Made by a program: the position numbers and the translations under genes. A stretch of DNA of 50,530 nucleotides from Ignavibacteria bacterium (GTDB taxonomy: Bacteria; Bacteroidota; Ignavibacteria; Tepidaquicellales; OLB5): the NCBI GenBank assembly GCA_030835025.1, contig JAUQWS010000031.1, positions 1-50,530 on the forward strand, given 5' to 3'. Below, one piece after another: positions 1-11,199 of this stretch; position 1 is the first letter of the stretch, and each line of letters starts with the position of its first letter. Below the pieces are notes generated by a model, which saw only the letters and a program-made list of their open reading frames with translations, searched no databases and was not told the origin of the DNA.

Positions 1-45
1 GGACTTGGTGCTCTTTTGTATTACTTGCTTATAGATTGAACGGAT

Positions 46-789
46 TCAGACTCTTCCGATTTTCATCTTTAACTTCCACTTCACGTCTTTCTTCTCTTCC
101 TTTTTTCCCCATGCAATTTCAAATTCATCTGATATCAGGTCAAGCGGATTAGTTCCGTTTGTCTTAATATAGTTTTGTGTTGAGGACCATGTATAAAGGA
201 AATTCAGATATTCTTCAAGGTTCCACTCCATATGGAGTACAAATTCCGGGGCTGTAATTAACTCAAAAGGGAATGAAATACTGTTTTCAAAATCCAATGC
301 TCTTTTGTTATCTGCAGGCCAGTAACTTTCCACAAGCTCGTTGATGTATTTTGCTGAAACGCGGTCAACATTTTCGCTTATCATGTTGTCATAATACACC
401 CAAACTGCAATAACTCCCCCCGGCTTCAGAACACGCTTCACTTCTTGGTAGAACTTATCGGTATCAAACCAGTGAATTGCCGTAGCTACGGTCAAAAGGT
501 CAATAGAACCGGTCTCCAGCATGCTGTTTTCTGCTGTTGCAACCCTGTACTCAATCTTAGAATGCGGAACAGCATGCTCAAGCTGCGAGGAGCTTGCATC
601 AGTTGCAATAACCTTTTTGAAAAACGGTGCGAGGCCAATAGCTGCCTGTCCGCTGCCTGTGGCACAATCCCATGCAGTTTCATGAGCAGTTACCAGTGAA
701 CTGAGATACTCAAAAAGTTCAGGCGGATAGCCCGGCCTGTAACGGGAGTACTCCTTAGCCTGTGCCGAAAAGTGGTCCTTAAATTCCAA
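46..789 (-). CDS. Class I SAM-dependent methyltransferase
   Basis: A 247-residue protein of the Methyltransf_11 type. It opens with a 'F..QAKEYSRYRPGYP' segment common in this family. SAM-binding motif I follows (DCATGSGQAA, about residues 41-50), then an acidic residue after strand 2 (IATDAS), a motif around 'ATAIHWFD' (about 104-111) and 'VLKPGGVIAVW' (about 121-131). The C-terminal 'KMKIGRV' also fits the family. The start is TTG at 789, directly after the TAA stop of the upstream esterase (790-792), so the two are probably co-transcribed and translationally coupled. It is the last visible gene of a minus-strand run that includes obgE and surE. The substrate cannot be read from the sequence; the enzyme is soluble with no signal peptide. 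Confidence 0.85.
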   Translation of the reverse strand: MEFKDHFSAQAKEYSRYRPGYPPELFEYLSSLVTAHETAWDCATGSGQAAIGLAPFFKKVIATDASSSQLEHAVPHSKIEYRVATAENSMLETGSIDLLTVATAIHWFDTDKFYQEVKRVLKPGGVIAVWVYYDNMISENVDRVSAKYINELVESYWPADNKRALDFENSISFPFELITAPEFVLHMEWNLEEYLNFLYTWSSTQNYIKTNGTNPLDLISDEFEIAWGKKEEKKDVKWKLKMKIGRV

Positions 790-1806
790 TTACCTGTGGG
801 AAAAATGATCCGAAATATACTTAAAGCTTACATCATACCTGTACTGCACATTCATATGCCCGTCGTTGAATTCAAGATGAGTATATTTGAAGCCGTTTTC
901 CCTCAGTTTCGAACAGTATATTCTTGCCCCTGCCTGAAGATTAAACTCATCTTTCACTCCGCAATCCACGTAAATCAGCTTAAGCTTCCCGAGATTCTTT
1001 TTGTACTTGCTAACAAGCCTGACGGGGTCAAATTTCTGCCATTTTTTCCAGATCTCCGGGATTATCTCTGCAGTGTAAATATCAAACGGAAGGTCAAAGT
1101 TATATTCTTTTCTTTTTGGATTAGGAGAGTAGCATGCTGCCATTCCAATAGTGTTCAAGACGTTATGAAAATCGCTGTTTTTCGGCTGCCGTTGATCAAG
1201 CTGGGTTTTGATGAAATTCGCAACAGCCTTATGCCCCTTGCCGTAACGCTGGATCTGTATCACAAAAGGTGCGAATCCATAGCTATAGCAGTATTCAAAG
1301 GCTGAATCACCCGAGTGGGTAGCCATTAAACCGAATACTTCAGGGTGACGCATTGCAAGCCACATTGCTCCATAGCCCCCCGAAGATTTGCCTACTATGC
1401 AGCGTGAAGCAGCTTTTGGTATTGTATTGAATACTGAATCAACAAACGGTACAATTTCCCTGACAAGATAGTCTTCATATCTTCCGGTTGCCGAAGAGTT
1501 CACATACTGCGAGCCGCCGTATTTTGTGAAACAATCGGGCATTACAACTATCATTTCTTTAATTTTGCCTGTCTTTATCAGCCTGTCAAGCCTCTGCTGA
1601 ATATTCTCTGAATATGCAGATACATTCATGTTCATAGCCCCGAAACCGGTGAATCCCATTATTAAGTAAGCAACAGGATATCTCTTTCTGAATTTGCGGT
1701 ATGATGGCGGCAGATAAACCAGCAGATTTCTCCGGTAAGGATCTTTAAGCGGATTGTTTTTGAGTATCCTGCTTGAGTGCTTGATAACTACAACTTCGCT
1801 TTGCAT
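790..1806 (-). CDS. Alpha/beta-hydrolase of the esterase D / enterochelin esterase-like family
   Basis: A 338-residue hydrolase. Near the N-terminus is 'NLLVYLPPSY' followed by 'RYPVAYLIMGF', the usual start of this family's core sheet. The nucleophile elbow is G-K-S-S-G at residues 139-143, making Ser141 the likely catalytic serine. A His near the C-terminus ('FNDGHMNVQYR') is the likely base. There is no clear signal peptide, so it is probably cytoplasmic, unlike many family members. Four bases separate it from surE upstream and none from the methyltransferase downstream, so it belongs to the obgE-surE transcription unit. The substrate is unknown. The family includes S-formylglutathione hydrolases, mycolyltransferases and siderophore esterases; nothing here selects among them. 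Confidence 0.82.
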   Translation of the reverse strand: MQSEVVVIKHSSRILKNNPLKDPYRRNLLVYLPPSYRKFRKRYPVAYLIMGFTGFGAMNMNVSAYSENIQQRLDRLIKTGKIKEMIVVMPDCFTKYGGSQYVNSSATGRYEDYLVREIVPFVDSVFNTIPKAASRCIVGKSSGGYGAMWLAMRHPEVFGLMATHSGDSAFEYCYSYGFAPFVIQIQRYGKGHKAVANFIKTQLDQRQPKNSDFHNVLNTIGMAACYSPNPKRKEYNFDLPFDIYTAEIIPEIWKKWQKFDPVRLVSKYKKNLGKLKLIYVDCGVKDEFNLQAGARIYCSKLRENGFKYTHLEFNDGHMNVQYRYDVSFKYISDHFSHR

Positions 1807-1810
1807 ATTC

Positions 1811-4850
<3,040 letters not shown>

Positions 4851-4887
4851 CTGACCGGTTATACCTCCTTATGATGATATATCTCTC

Positions 4888-5595
4888 TTACAGCTCTCTG
4901 TTGGATAATTCTTTTTTCAGCTGAGAAATATGCCATGTTATGTTGATTTCCTTGGGGCATGCTTCGATACAGTTGAATATGGTATGGCATCTCCAGATTC
5001 CGTCGGGAGTATCAATTATATCCAGCCTTTCGTCAGAAGCATCATCTCTTGTATCGAATACAAATCGATATGCCTTCAAAAGTGCAGCGGGGCCGATGTA
5101 ATTCTCGTTCGTCCAGGTAGAAGGGCAGCTTGTTGTACAGCAGGCACACAGAATGCACTTTGCGGATTCAAACAGTTTTTCGGCATCTTCATTCGATTGC
5201 AGTCTTTCGGAATCAGAAGGTACAGGGCTCTTATTGATAAGGTATGGTTTTACCGCAGTGTACTTGTCATAAAAATCCGTCATATCCAGGATAAGATCCT
5301 TTACGATAGGCATTGAAGGCAGAGGTTCTATCACGATCGGCTTTTTTGTATTAAGGTCTTTAAGGAGAGTAGAACACGCAAGGTGGTTCTTGCCGTTTAT
5401 TCTCATTCCGTCAGAGCCGCATACTCCGTGCGCACATGAACGCCTGAACGCTAGCGTTCCGTCATGTTCCCATTTTATCTTATGGAGGCAGTCAAGAACC
5501 GTCATGTTATCCTGTCCTTCGAACCTGTAACTTTCGTAGTGAGGCTCTTTATCCTTTTCAGGGTTGAATCTGAGTATTTTAAATGTTACTTCCAT
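4888..5595 (-). CDS. sdhB: Succinate dehydrogenase iron-sulfur subunit
   Basis: A 235-residue iron-sulfur subunit passing electrons from the flavoprotein SdhA toward quinone. The [2Fe-2S] site has Cys54, Cys59, Asp62 and Cys74 (CAHGVCGSDGMRINGKNHLAC region). Asp replaces the third Cys, as in E. coli SdhB and unlike typical FrdB. The [4Fe-4S] motif is 'CILCACCTTSCPS' (Cys147, 150, 153, 157), and the remaining cluster ligands include Cys203, 209 and 213 in 'CHTIFNCIEACPK'. It lies 50 bp after sdhA on the same strand. No cytochrome b / anchor gene (sdhC) is adjacent on either side. Confidence 0.94.
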   Translation of the reverse strand: MEVTFKILRFNPEKDKEPHYESYRFEGQDNMTVLDCLHKIKWEHDGTLAFRRSCAHGVCGSDGMRINGKNHLACSTLLKDLNTKKPIVIEPLPSMPIVKDLILDMTDFYDKYTAVKPYLINKSPVPSDSERLQSNEDAEKLFESAKCILCACCTTSCPSTWTNENYIGPAALLKAYRFVFDTRDDASDERLDIIDTPDGIWRCHTIFNCIEACPKEINITWHISQLKKELSNREL

Positions 5596-5645
5596 TTTAG
5601 ATATGACTTAATTTTCTCTTTATTCTGATTTTATGTTAAGCCGGT

Positions 5646-7403
5646 TCAGTATTTTCTTTCCATCGGCTGGAACTGCGTTATTTTGACCTTCTTATACTCT
5701 ATTTTGGGTTTGCCCGTTTCGCTTTTCCAAATGAAAGTATGTTTCATCCACTCAGCATCATTCCTTTTTGGGAAATCCTCGCGGGTATGTGCTCCGCGTG
5801 ATTCATTTCTGTTTAAAGCACTGTCATTAATACTTTCTGCTATATCAAGCAAATTGCCAAGCTCAATTGCTTCAATAAGATCTGTATTAAATACCTTTGT
5901 TTTATCCTGAATGGAGATGTTCTTGTATCTTTCTTTCAGTTCTTTGATATGAATCCTGTTTTCTGCAAGCTCTTTTTCATTCCTGAAAATGCCGCATTTA
6001 TCCATCATGTTCTGCTGCAGTTCTCTTCTTATTACCGGGACCTTTTCATTTCCGCTCTGGTTCAAAATCTTCTCTTTCAATTCCTTCGTCCTTTCAAACG
6101 GGTCAGCCTTGAATTTGCTGTACTCTGCTGACTTAAGGAACTCTCCTATTTTCTTGCCGCCTCTTCTGCCGAAGACAACTATATCAAGAAGCGAGTTAGT
6201 ACCAAGCCTGTTTCCGCCGTGTACAGATACACAGGCGCATTCACCTGCTGCATAAAATCCTGAAACTGTTTTACCGGTATTATCTGCCAATACTTCCGTA
6301 TCATAATTCGTTGGAATTCCTCCCATTGCATAATGTGCAGTAGGCTGGATAGGCACGCATTCCTTAGTGGGCTCAACACCCAGGTAAGTTCTTGCAAAGC
6401 CAGTTATTTCAGGGATCTTCTCATCGATGACCTTCTTACCCAAATGGGTAAGATCAAGATTGATGTAATACGTTCCGTCACTGCCAAGTATGCCTCTGCC
6501 TTCTCTGATCTCAGATATAATTGCCCTTGAAACCATGTCCCTGGGAGCGAGGTCTTTCACGCTTGGTGCATAGACTTCCATGAACGGTTCGTTAGCATTG
6601 TTCCTTAGTATTCCGCCTTCGCCTCTTGCAGCTTCTGAAACCAGTATTCCAAGTCTCCACAAACCGGTCGGGTGGAACTGGAAGAACTCCATATCTTCAA
6701 GCGGCAAGCCTGCCTGGTAAACCAGGGCACAGCCGTCACCCGTACCAACGTGGGCATTTGAGGTTATCCTGAAAGCTCTTCCGAAACCGCCTGTTGCAAA
6801 CATAATTGCTTTTGCGTGGAAGACGTGAATCTCTGAGGTCGCCATATCAATAGCCGTGAGCCCTTTACAAACACCGTCTTCAATTATAAGATCTGTAATG
6901 AAATATTCTGAATAGAAATTCACGTTATTTTTTATGCAGTTCTCATACAGAGTTTGAAGCATAACGTGCCCGGTTCTGTCCGCTGAATAGCATGCACGGT
7001 TAACCGGAATTCTCTTGGAATTAGGGTCATTTGGATTTTCTAGCTTAGTATGCCCGCCGAATTTGCGCTGTGCAATTTTTCCCTCCTTAGTTCTTGAAAA
7101 GGGCATACCCATATGCTCCAGCTCAATAATAGCCCTGGGTGCATCCTGGCACATTATTTCAATGGCATCCTGGTCGCCCAGGTAATCTGAGCCTTTTACC
7201 GTATCGAACGCATGATCAAGCCATGAATCGGGCTCCTCGTTGGATAGTGCTGCACAAACACCGCCCTGTGCAGTACCTGTATGCGAACGTGTCGGGAAAA
7301 CTTTTGATATGACTGCGCAGGAATATTCTTTTGGGATCTCAACCGCTGCACGGAGTCCTGCACCGCCCGCACCAACTATTACAACATCAAATGTGTGTAT
7401 CAT
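5646..7403 (-). CDS. sdhA: Succinate dehydrogenase flavoprotein subunit
   Basis: A 585-residue FAD subunit of complex II that oxidises succinate to fumarate. The dinucleotide-binding motif is 'VIVGAGGAGLRAA' (about 8-20). The likely covalent FAD attachment is His41 in 'TRSHTGTAQGG'. Other family blocks are 'EFFQFHPTG', 'ARGEGGILRN', 'PRDMVSRAI', 'TAHYAMGGIPTN' and 'AAGECACVSVHGGNRLGTN', which carry substrate-binding and proton-transfer residues. The C-terminal helical domain ends normally. It is cytoplasmic and membrane-associated through partners. Gene order is protease-sdhA-sdhB rather than sdhC-A-B. Fumarate reductase is an alternative label, but the B subunit favours SDH. Confidence 0.95.
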   Translation of the reverse strand: MIHTFDVVIVGAGGAGLRAAVEIPKEYSCAVISKVFPTRSHTGTAQGGVCAALSNEEPDSWLDHAFDTVKGSDYLGDQDAIEIMCQDAPRAIIELEHMGMPFSRTKEGKIAQRKFGGHTKLENPNDPNSKRIPVNRACYSADRTGHVMLQTLYENCIKNNVNFYSEYFITDLIIEDGVCKGLTAIDMATSEIHVFHAKAIMFATGGFGRAFRITSNAHVGTGDGCALVYQAGLPLEDMEFFQFHPTGLWRLGILVSEAARGEGGILRNNANEPFMEVYAPSVKDLAPRDMVSRAIISEIREGRGILGSDGTYYINLDLTHLGKKVIDEKIPEITGFARTYLGVEPTKECVPIQPTAHYAMGGIPTNYDTEVLADNTGKTVSGFYAAGECACVSVHGGNRLGTNSLLDIVVFGRRGGKKIGEFLKSAEYSKFKADPFERTKELKEKILNQSGNEKVPVIRRELQQNMMDKCGIFRNEKELAENRIHIKELKERYKNISIQDKTKVFNTDLIEAIELGNLLDIAESINDSALNRNESRGAHTREDFPKRNDAEWMKHTFIWKSETGKPKIEYKKVKITQFQPMERKY

Positions 7404-7416
7404 TATAGTAAAAAAA

Positions 7417-9027
7417 TTAGTTTAATTCTCTGATCGCTTTAAGCAGGTCAGCTTTCTTCTTGTTCTCTTCGGGTGAATATGAATATATGCTTTTCAGATC
7501 CATGTAATAGATCATAGCTTCAAACTTCTTTCGCTCTTTAACGGCTATCATTCCCAGATAGTAAGGAATATCGAGAAAATAAGTGGAACCGTAAAGGGTC
7601 ATTTCTTTTTCATACGCCGTTTCAATATACTTCTTTGCTTCTCTGTAATCGTTGTATTTATTATAATAGATCGAGCCGATCTGAATATAAGCCTGTGTAT
7701 AAGACGGGTCTTTTTTCAGGACCTTTCTGTATTCTCTGATGGCACTTTTATTCTTCCCCATGCTTTCGTAAATAGTGCCTATCTGATAGCGGAGGTAAAT
7801 ATCTGAAGTGTCTTTTGCAGACATTTTTTCGTAAAACTCAAGAGCTTTCTTGTATTCCTTTGATGACGTGTAAGCGCTTGCCAGGCTTGATGACAACAGA
7901 CTCAACAGACTATCGGACTGGAAACGGGTCTTGATCGAGTCGTACAGCCCCTCTGCTTTGTTGAAACTCTCACAGTAAACGTAAAGGTCCATCATTTCCT
8001 TGTATACGTTGAATGAATCGGGTGCAATGCTTAAACACCTGTTGTAGAAGCTCTCAGCTTTGTTGAAATTCATTCTGGCAATTGAATCCTGCTTCACTAC
8101 AAACGTATCAAGGACCTTCATTGTGTCCTTCTGTTTCACATAGTACCAATTGTAAGTAGCCTCTGACTTGTAGTTATTTGCAAGCCTTAGATTTGAGAAA
8201 TAAAGGCTTTCCTCGCGTTTCTTCTTTGCTTCTTCGTTGTTATCAATGTTGGCAAGATCAACCGAATTCATAAAATAAACAAAGCTGTTCAAAGCTATTG
8301 CAAAATTCAGGTTGCCGTAACCTGTGTATGTGTATGTTGTGATACCGACTACCTCACCCTTGCGGTTGAAGAGCGCCCCGCCTGAATTACCCGGTGAAAT
8401 TGCAGCTGTTATCTGTATGACTTTCTCAAAATTCTTTTCGATGGGCATATAAGTTACTGGGTCTGTAAAAGACACCTTCTCATTTTCCCTGATGCCTGCA
8501 ACAATACCCTGTGATATCGTATATTCATATCCCAGCGGGCTGCCTATTGCAAAAACTTCCTGCCCCACCTTAAGTGCGTCTGAATTGCCGATCTTTATTG
8601 TAGGGAATTTAGCGCCATTGGAGTATTTTATCCTCAAAATCGCCATATCATTCTTTTCATCTATTATGAGCAGCTCAGCATCGTAGAATTTCCCGTCGCT
8701 TGTCTTAATTAATAGACTGTCTATACCGTCAACTACGTGGTAATTGGTTCCAATAAGTCCGTCTTCGGAGAATATGAAACCGCTGCCGTTAAGCAGTGTA
8801 GTATCAATTGTTGTATATGAATAATAGGAGTAATAATTATTAGTATGATACCAAATAGAAACAAGCGCAGGTTTATTCATTTCTATGATCTCTTCAGCGT
8901 TGAAGTAATGCGCTGTATCCTTCAGGGATTTGTTGTGCAGAGGCGCTTCCTGTTTTTTATCCTGTGCTGTTGAAACCGCAAACATCAAAACAATTGCCAG
9001 TACTGCTGTGATAATATTTCTTGTCAA
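7417..9027 (-). CDS. Exported HtrA-like (S1C) serine protease with C-terminal TPR repeats
   Basis: I place the start at TTG 9025-9027. This gives a clean signal peptide (MTRNIITAVLAIVLMFAVSTAQ), whereas the longer open frame (to 9105) also begins with TTG and runs into the upstream crotonase gene. The mature protein has a trypsin-like domain with His97 (GTNYHVVDG), Asp127 (EKNDMAIL) and Ser215 (SPGNSGGALF). No PDZ domain is visible. From about residue 310 there are tetratricopeptide repeats, including 'ALEFYEKMSAKDTSDIYLRY' and 'AIREYRKVLKKDPSYTQAYI'. It is probably periplasmic, with the TPRs binding clients or partners. It sits 13 bp upstream of sdhA in the same orientation; no functional link to SDH is apparent. 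Confidence 0.85.
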   Translation of the reverse strand: MTRNIITAVLAIVLMFAVSTAQDKKQEAPLHNKSLKDTAHYFNAEEIIEMNKPALVSIWYHTNNYYSYYSYTTIDTTLLNGSGFIFSEDGLIGTNYHVVDGIDSLLIKTSDGKFYDAELLIIDEKNDMAILRIKYSNGAKFPTIKIGNSDALKVGQEVFAIGSPLGYEYTISQGIVAGIRENEKVSFTDPVTYMPIEKNFEKVIQITAAISPGNSGGALFNRKGEVVGITTYTYTGYGNLNFAIALNSFVYFMNSVDLANIDNNEEAKKKREESLYFSNLRLANNYKSEATYNWYYVKQKDTMKVLDTFVVKQDSIARMNFNKAESFYNRCLSIAPDSFNVYKEMMDLYVYCESFNKAEGLYDSIKTRFQSDSLLSLLSSSLASAYTSSKEYKKALEFYEKMSAKDTSDIYLRYQIGTIYESMGKNKSAIREYRKVLKKDPSYTQAYIQIGSIYYNKYNDYREAKKYIETAYEKEMTLYGSTYFLDIPYYLGMIAVKERKKFEAMIYYMDLKSIYSYSPEENKKKADLLKAIRELN

Positions 9028-9067
9028 ATTGATATTAATTAGTTCGTATGTAAAAAGCGGAAATCTT

Positions 9068-9868
9068 CTATTTACCTTTCCACTTCGGTTTGCGTTTTTC
9101 AACAAAAGCGCCCATGCCTTCTTTCATATCCTCAGAAGCAAAAAGAAGGTAAAATGCTTTTCTTTCGTATTCAAGCCCGCCTTCGATTGTAGTATCAAAC
9201 GCTTTCAGGATTGAATCTTTGGCCATCTGAAGGGCAATTGGAGGCATTGATGCAATTTCCTTTGCAAGCGCAACGGCTTCCTCAATAAAAACTTCATCAT
9301 CAGCAAGGCGGCTTACAAGCCCGGCTTCATACATTTCGCGTGCTGAGTACATTCTGCCTGTCAATATCATTTCCATTGCCCGTGCCTTGCCAATTGCGCG
9401 TGTCAATCTCTGCGTTCCCCCGGCTCCCGGAATGACACCAAGCTTTATCTCCGGCTGTCCGAATTTAGCTGACTCTGCGGCGACGATCATATCACACGCC
9501 ATCGAAAGCTCGCATCCGCCTCCGAGAGCAAATCCGGATACCGCTGCAATTACAGGTTTTTTTATCTTCCTTATCTTATCCCATACTGCGAACTGGTCGC
9601 GGATATGCATATCTATGGCGCTTTGAGTTGCCATTTCTTTTATATCTGCTCCTGCCGCAAAAGCCTTTGCGCTGCCTGTTATGATTATGCAGCCTGTTTC
9701 ACCATCTTTATCAAATTTTTGTAAGGCGTCCAGCAGCTCACCCATTAGTTCAATATTCAGCGCGTTCAAAACATCAGGGCGGTTGAACTGGATCTGCCCG
9801 ACTTTTAGGCCGGCAGAATTATCGATTTTTGTAACTATTATGGTTTTGTAGGCAGGCAATTCTGACAT
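9068..9868 (-). CDS. Enoyl-CoA hydratase/isomerase (crotonase) family protein
   Basis: A 266-residue crotonase. The oxyanion-hole segments are 'AFAAGADIKEM' (about 69-79) and 'GFALGGGCELSMACD' (about 112-126). The two hydratase glutamates correspond to Glu120 and Glu140 ('GQPEIKLGVIPGAGGTQRL'), with the usual 20-residue spacing, so water addition to 2-enoyl-CoA in beta-oxidation or a related route is plausible. The C-terminus 'FVEKRKPKWKGK' is also typical. A candidate minus-strand TAttTTTG promoter box lies at 9899-9906, 30 bp before the ATG. It heads the minus-strand run through the protease and sdhAB. Exact chain-length specificity is unknown. Confidence 0.93.
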   Translation of the reverse strand: MSELPAYKTIIVTKIDNSAGLKVGQIQFNRPDVLNALNIELMGELLDALQKFDKDGETGCIIITGSAKAFAAGADIKEMATQSAIDMHIRDQFAVWDKIRKIKKPVIAAVSGFALGGGCELSMACDMIVAAESAKFGQPEIKLGVIPGAGGTQRLTRAIGKARAMEMILTGRMYSAREMYEAGLVSRLADDEVFIEEAVALAKEIASMPPIALQMAKDSILKAFDTTIEGGLEYERKAFYLLFASEDMKEGMGAFVEKRKPKWKGK

Positions 9869-9898
9869 GAAATAAACTGATTTTGCTTAATTAATTAG

Positions 9899-9906
9899 CA
9901 AAAATA
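9899..9906 (-). promoter_or_regulatory. Candidate Bacteroidota-type -7 box (TATTTTTG)
   Basis: On the minus strand this reads TATTTTTG, matching the TAnnTTTG consensus, about 30 bp upstream of the crotonase ATG in an AT-rich intergenic region. I do not see a convincing -33 TTG at the right spacing, so it is only a candidate. Confidence 0.3.
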
Positions 9907-9966
9907 CAGAAAATGTGAGATAGTTACAATATAATAACGCTTTTATGGCTTTTTAAGCTTTGCTTT

Positions 9967-10278
9967 TCAGCTATTCTTGGACTTATATAGAGCAGAATTC
10001 TTAATCTTTTCTTCATCACCTTTTTCGATGACCTCCAGTTTTCCAAGGAACTCAACATTTGCTCCGCTTTCAATTTTCACTCCGCCTTTTATGGTCACAT
10101 TGGAGCTTTTTCCAAAGACTACATTTGCGCCTTTGCCTATTATGACTTTGGGCTGCTCGGTTTGTACGCCTTTGACCATGAAAACCGTTCCGCAGTAACT
10201 GCATTTGATCTTGTTCTCTTCAAGCTCGTTCAATTCATTGGAACCGCATTGAGTACATTCAATTTTTTCCAGATCCAT
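9967..10278 (-). CDS. Small zinc-ribbon protein with beta-solenoid-like tail
   Basis: A 103-residue protein of unknown function. Residues about 5-33 form a zinc ribbon with two Cys-x2-Cys pairs ('CTQCGSNEL' and 'CSYCGTVF'). From about 43 to 87 there is a run of short Val/Ile/Gly turns ('VIIGKGANVVFGKSSNVTIK', then 'GVKIESGANVEFLGKLEVIE') that looks like three or four rungs of a beta-helix, somewhat like bactofilins but much shorter. The tail is charged. There is no signal peptide. It lies 12 bp downstream of the EamA transporter gene on the same strand and may be co-transcribed. A metal-binding adaptor or small assembly protein is possible; neither is demonstrated. Confidence 0.75.
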   Translation of the reverse strand: MDLEKIECTQCGSNELNELEENKIKCSYCGTVFMVKGVQTEQPKVIIGKGANVVFGKSSNVTIKGGVKIESGANVEFLGKLEVIEKGDEEKIKNSALYKSKNS

Positions 10279-10290
10279 TTGTGATTATAT

Positions 10291-11166
10291 TTATTCTATT
10301 ATTAAAGTCTTTTCGCGTTTGCTGAAATTGCGCCAGATGATAGCTCCGAAAATTATGGCTCCTCCTATTATTGAGTATACGGAGGGAGTCTCGCCGATCC
10401 CTATGAATACCCATATCGGGTTAAACATAGCTTCAAGTGTGGCAATTATCATCGATTCTGTAGCCGAGACATATTTTATTCCTTCATTGAATATTATGTA
10501 ACTCACTCCGATTTGTATTGCTCCCATATAAAGAAGTATGAGTGATTGTGTTACATCCAGCGTGAAATCAGGAAAAATAATAAAGAAAGCAATTACTGCA
10601 ACAAGTGTATTGCCTGTAATAACAAAATACAGTGTATTTTCTGATCTATGCTTAACTTTCTTGTATTTAAGAAGCAGACTGAACATTGCAAAGCAGATAC
10701 CTGAACAGATAGCTAACAGGTTGCCGTAGATATTTCCAAGCTCCAGTTTGCCGAAGAAAAAGAGTATCATTCCTCCAATACAAATCAGAATGGTTATGAC
10801 ATTCTTTGGCTCGAATTTTGTTTTCAACACCAGTGGTTCAAGAACTACAAGGTAAACCGGAGCTGTGAACTGAAGGAAGATTGCGTTTGCGGCAGTCGTC
10901 ATTTTGGTCGCAATCACAAAAAGAATCAATATACCTGCATAAAAAACCGCAGCAAGGTTGGAGACCTTGTCAAACTCAAATTTAAGGTGCTGCCTGCGGA
11001 TAAGAGTAATTGCATAAACCGTCAGTGCGGCTATCAGCGAACGGAAAAATGATATCTGGAAGGCATTTATGGTAAGGTACTTGATGAAGAAGCCGCTGGT
11101 GCTCCATAAAAACGCTGTGAACGAGATATAGATAAGGCCCTTACGATGTTCAGGAATCATACTCAT
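10291..11166 (-). CDS. EamA (DMT superfamily) transporter
   Basis: A 291-residue inner-membrane protein with about ten hydrophobic helices in two EamA repeats. The first repeat opens 'GLIYISFTAFLWSTSGFFIK' and the second starts near 'NIYGNLLAICSGICFAMFSL'. The conserved Pro/Glu near the end of the second repeat ('LEAMFNPIWVFIGIGETPS') is present, as is the 'GGAIIFGAI' final helix. The family exports or imports small metabolites such as amino acids and nucleotide sugars; the substrate here cannot be read from the sequence. It is transcribed divergently from the DUF3667 gene, with 33 bp between the starts. Confidence 0.9.
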   Translation of the reverse strand: MSMIPEHRKGLIYISFTAFLWSTSGFFIKYLTINAFQISFFRSLIAALTVYAITLIRRQHLKFEFDKVSNLAAVFYAGILILFVIATKMTTAANAIFLQFTAPVYLVVLEPLVLKTKFEPKNVITILICIGGMILFFFGKLELGNIYGNLLAICSGICFAMFSLLLKYKKVKHRSENTLYFVITGNTLVAVIAFFIIFPDFTLDVTQSLILLYMGAIQIGVSYIIFNEGIKYVSATESMIIATLEAMFNPIWVFIGIGETPSVYSIIGGAIIFGAIIWRNFSKREKTLIIE

Positions 11167-11199
11167 TCTGCAATATCCTGTTAAATATAAAGTAATTCA

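Noticed and set aside
772-1305. 177-residue plus-strand open frame
   Set aside because: It is antisense to the esterase, whose catalytic motif and operon position are convincing; the plus-strand product has no recognisable features.
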